This document shows positions 63,747 to 64,000 of a DNA stretch of 64,000 bases, piece by piece. Each line of letters begins with the position of its first letter. Position 1 is the stretch's first letter. Both the position numbers and the translations under genes were made by a program. The notes beneath the pieces were generated by a model. The model searched no databases and was not told the DNA's origin. It was given only the letters and a program-made list of their open reading frames with translations. Source of the DNA: Gaiellasilicea sp963763755 (GTDB taxonomy: Bacteria; Actinomycetota; Thermoleophilia; Gaiellales; Gaiellaceae); contig CAVXQE010000007.1 in assembly GCA_963763755.1 (NCBI GenBank), positions 62,001 through 126,000 of the forward strand, given 5' to 3'.

Positions 63747-64000
63747 ATGCGCATCTCCTTTCTGATTCCGACCTTCAACGAGGCTCCGACCATCATCGAG
63801 GTGCTCGAGCGGATCGAGGCGCTCGGAATCGATCGCCAGGTGATCGTCGTTGACGACGGCTCGACGGACGGCACGTTCGACCTACTCGAGGAGTGGAAGA
63901 GAAGTCACTCGGACATCGTGCTCGTCCGGCAGGAGAACGCCGGCAAGGGGGCCGCGATCCGGGCAGCGATCCCGCATATCGACGGCGAGATCGCGGTGAT
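63747..64000 (+). CDS. Family 2 glycosyltransferase, partial at the window end
   Basis: The first 84 residues of a GT-A enzyme from ATG 63747: ISFLIPTFNEAPTIIEVLER, VIVVDDGSTDGTFDLLEEW and ENAGKGAAIRAAIPHIDGEI, which is the pattern of dolichyl-phosphate glucose/mannose synthase-like glycosyltransferases (the Gly-Lys-Gly motif of the donor loop). The rest lies beyond the window. Divergent from the CgeB-like gene, 83 bp away. Confidence 0.85.
   Translation, partial: MRISFLIPTFNEAPTIIEVLERIEALGIDRQVIVVDDGSTDGTFDLLEEWKRSHSDIVLVRQENAGKGAAIRAAIPHIDGEIAV

Noticed and set aside
1..64000. CRISPR array, prophage, insertion sequence, tRNA or rRNA genes
   Set aside because: No regularly spaced repeats, transposase, integrase or phage structural genes, and no cloverleaf-like sequence were recognised by reading.

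Overview
The window is GC-rich, densely coded chromosome from a Gram-positive-type actinobacterium. A coenzyme F420 gene set, NarL-type two-component systems, a LonA protease, a QueA-like enzyme and GTG/TTG starts with 4-nt stop/start overlaps all fit deep-branching high-GC Actinomycetota such as Thermoleophilia. That placement is an inference. No tRNA, rRNA, CRISPR array or transposase was seen, and no gene-free stretch exceeds about 300 bases.

Layout. 0-2.9 kb: zinc uptake, with a Fur-family repressor (zur) divergent from znuA-znuC-znuB around a short operator-like palindrome. 2.9-5.0 kb: QueA-like enzyme, short-chain dehydrogenase and a small luciferase-family protein. 5.0-13.7 kb: signalling, with a GAF kinase and NarL regulator, a PAS kinase, a STAS anti-sigma antagonist, a second NarL pair and a divergent MacB-type ABC exporter. 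13.7-19.2 kb: glycerol kinase, a cupin, LonA with an overlapping HxlR regulator, and an XRE-cupin regulator. 19.3-26.3 kb: serine beta-lactamase-fold protein divergent from DNA polymerase IV, an HD-GYP regulator tail-to-tail with a hybrid PAS kinase, a small ORF and a sarcosine-oxidase-like flavoenzyme. 26.2-30.7 kb: F420 operon cofC-cofD-npdG-cofE, divergent from a PolX/PHP protein whose polymerase palm looks degenerate.

30.7-64 kb is a cell-surface polysaccharide locus. It holds an ABC-2 permease and a Wzt/TagH-like ATPase separated by hemE-hemH, and a WecA/TagO-like phosphoglycosyltransferase fused to the membrane and NAD-binding part of a CapD-like protein. It also holds about nine GT-B glycosyltransferases, four GT-A family 2 glycosyltransferases, three multi-membrane GT-C-like proteins and a Wzx-like flippase. 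Several methyltransferases (including FkbM type) and a GDP-mannose 4,6-dehydratase/GDP-fucose synthase-like pair complete it. The pair implies a deoxy- or fucose-type sugar, and the methyltransferases imply O-methylated sugars. Polymer could leave by the ABC route, the flippase route, or both.

A dominant property of the sequence is broken reading frames, rare before 24 kb and frequent after. In nearly every case the protein continues in the next frame with intact motifs. Most breaks are net one extra base, repeatedly a G after GCC or CC, and fewer are one missing C or G in a short run. I treat these as assembly or base-calling errors and give whole-gene coordinates spanning them. They should be corrected before any claim of pseudogenes or fusions.
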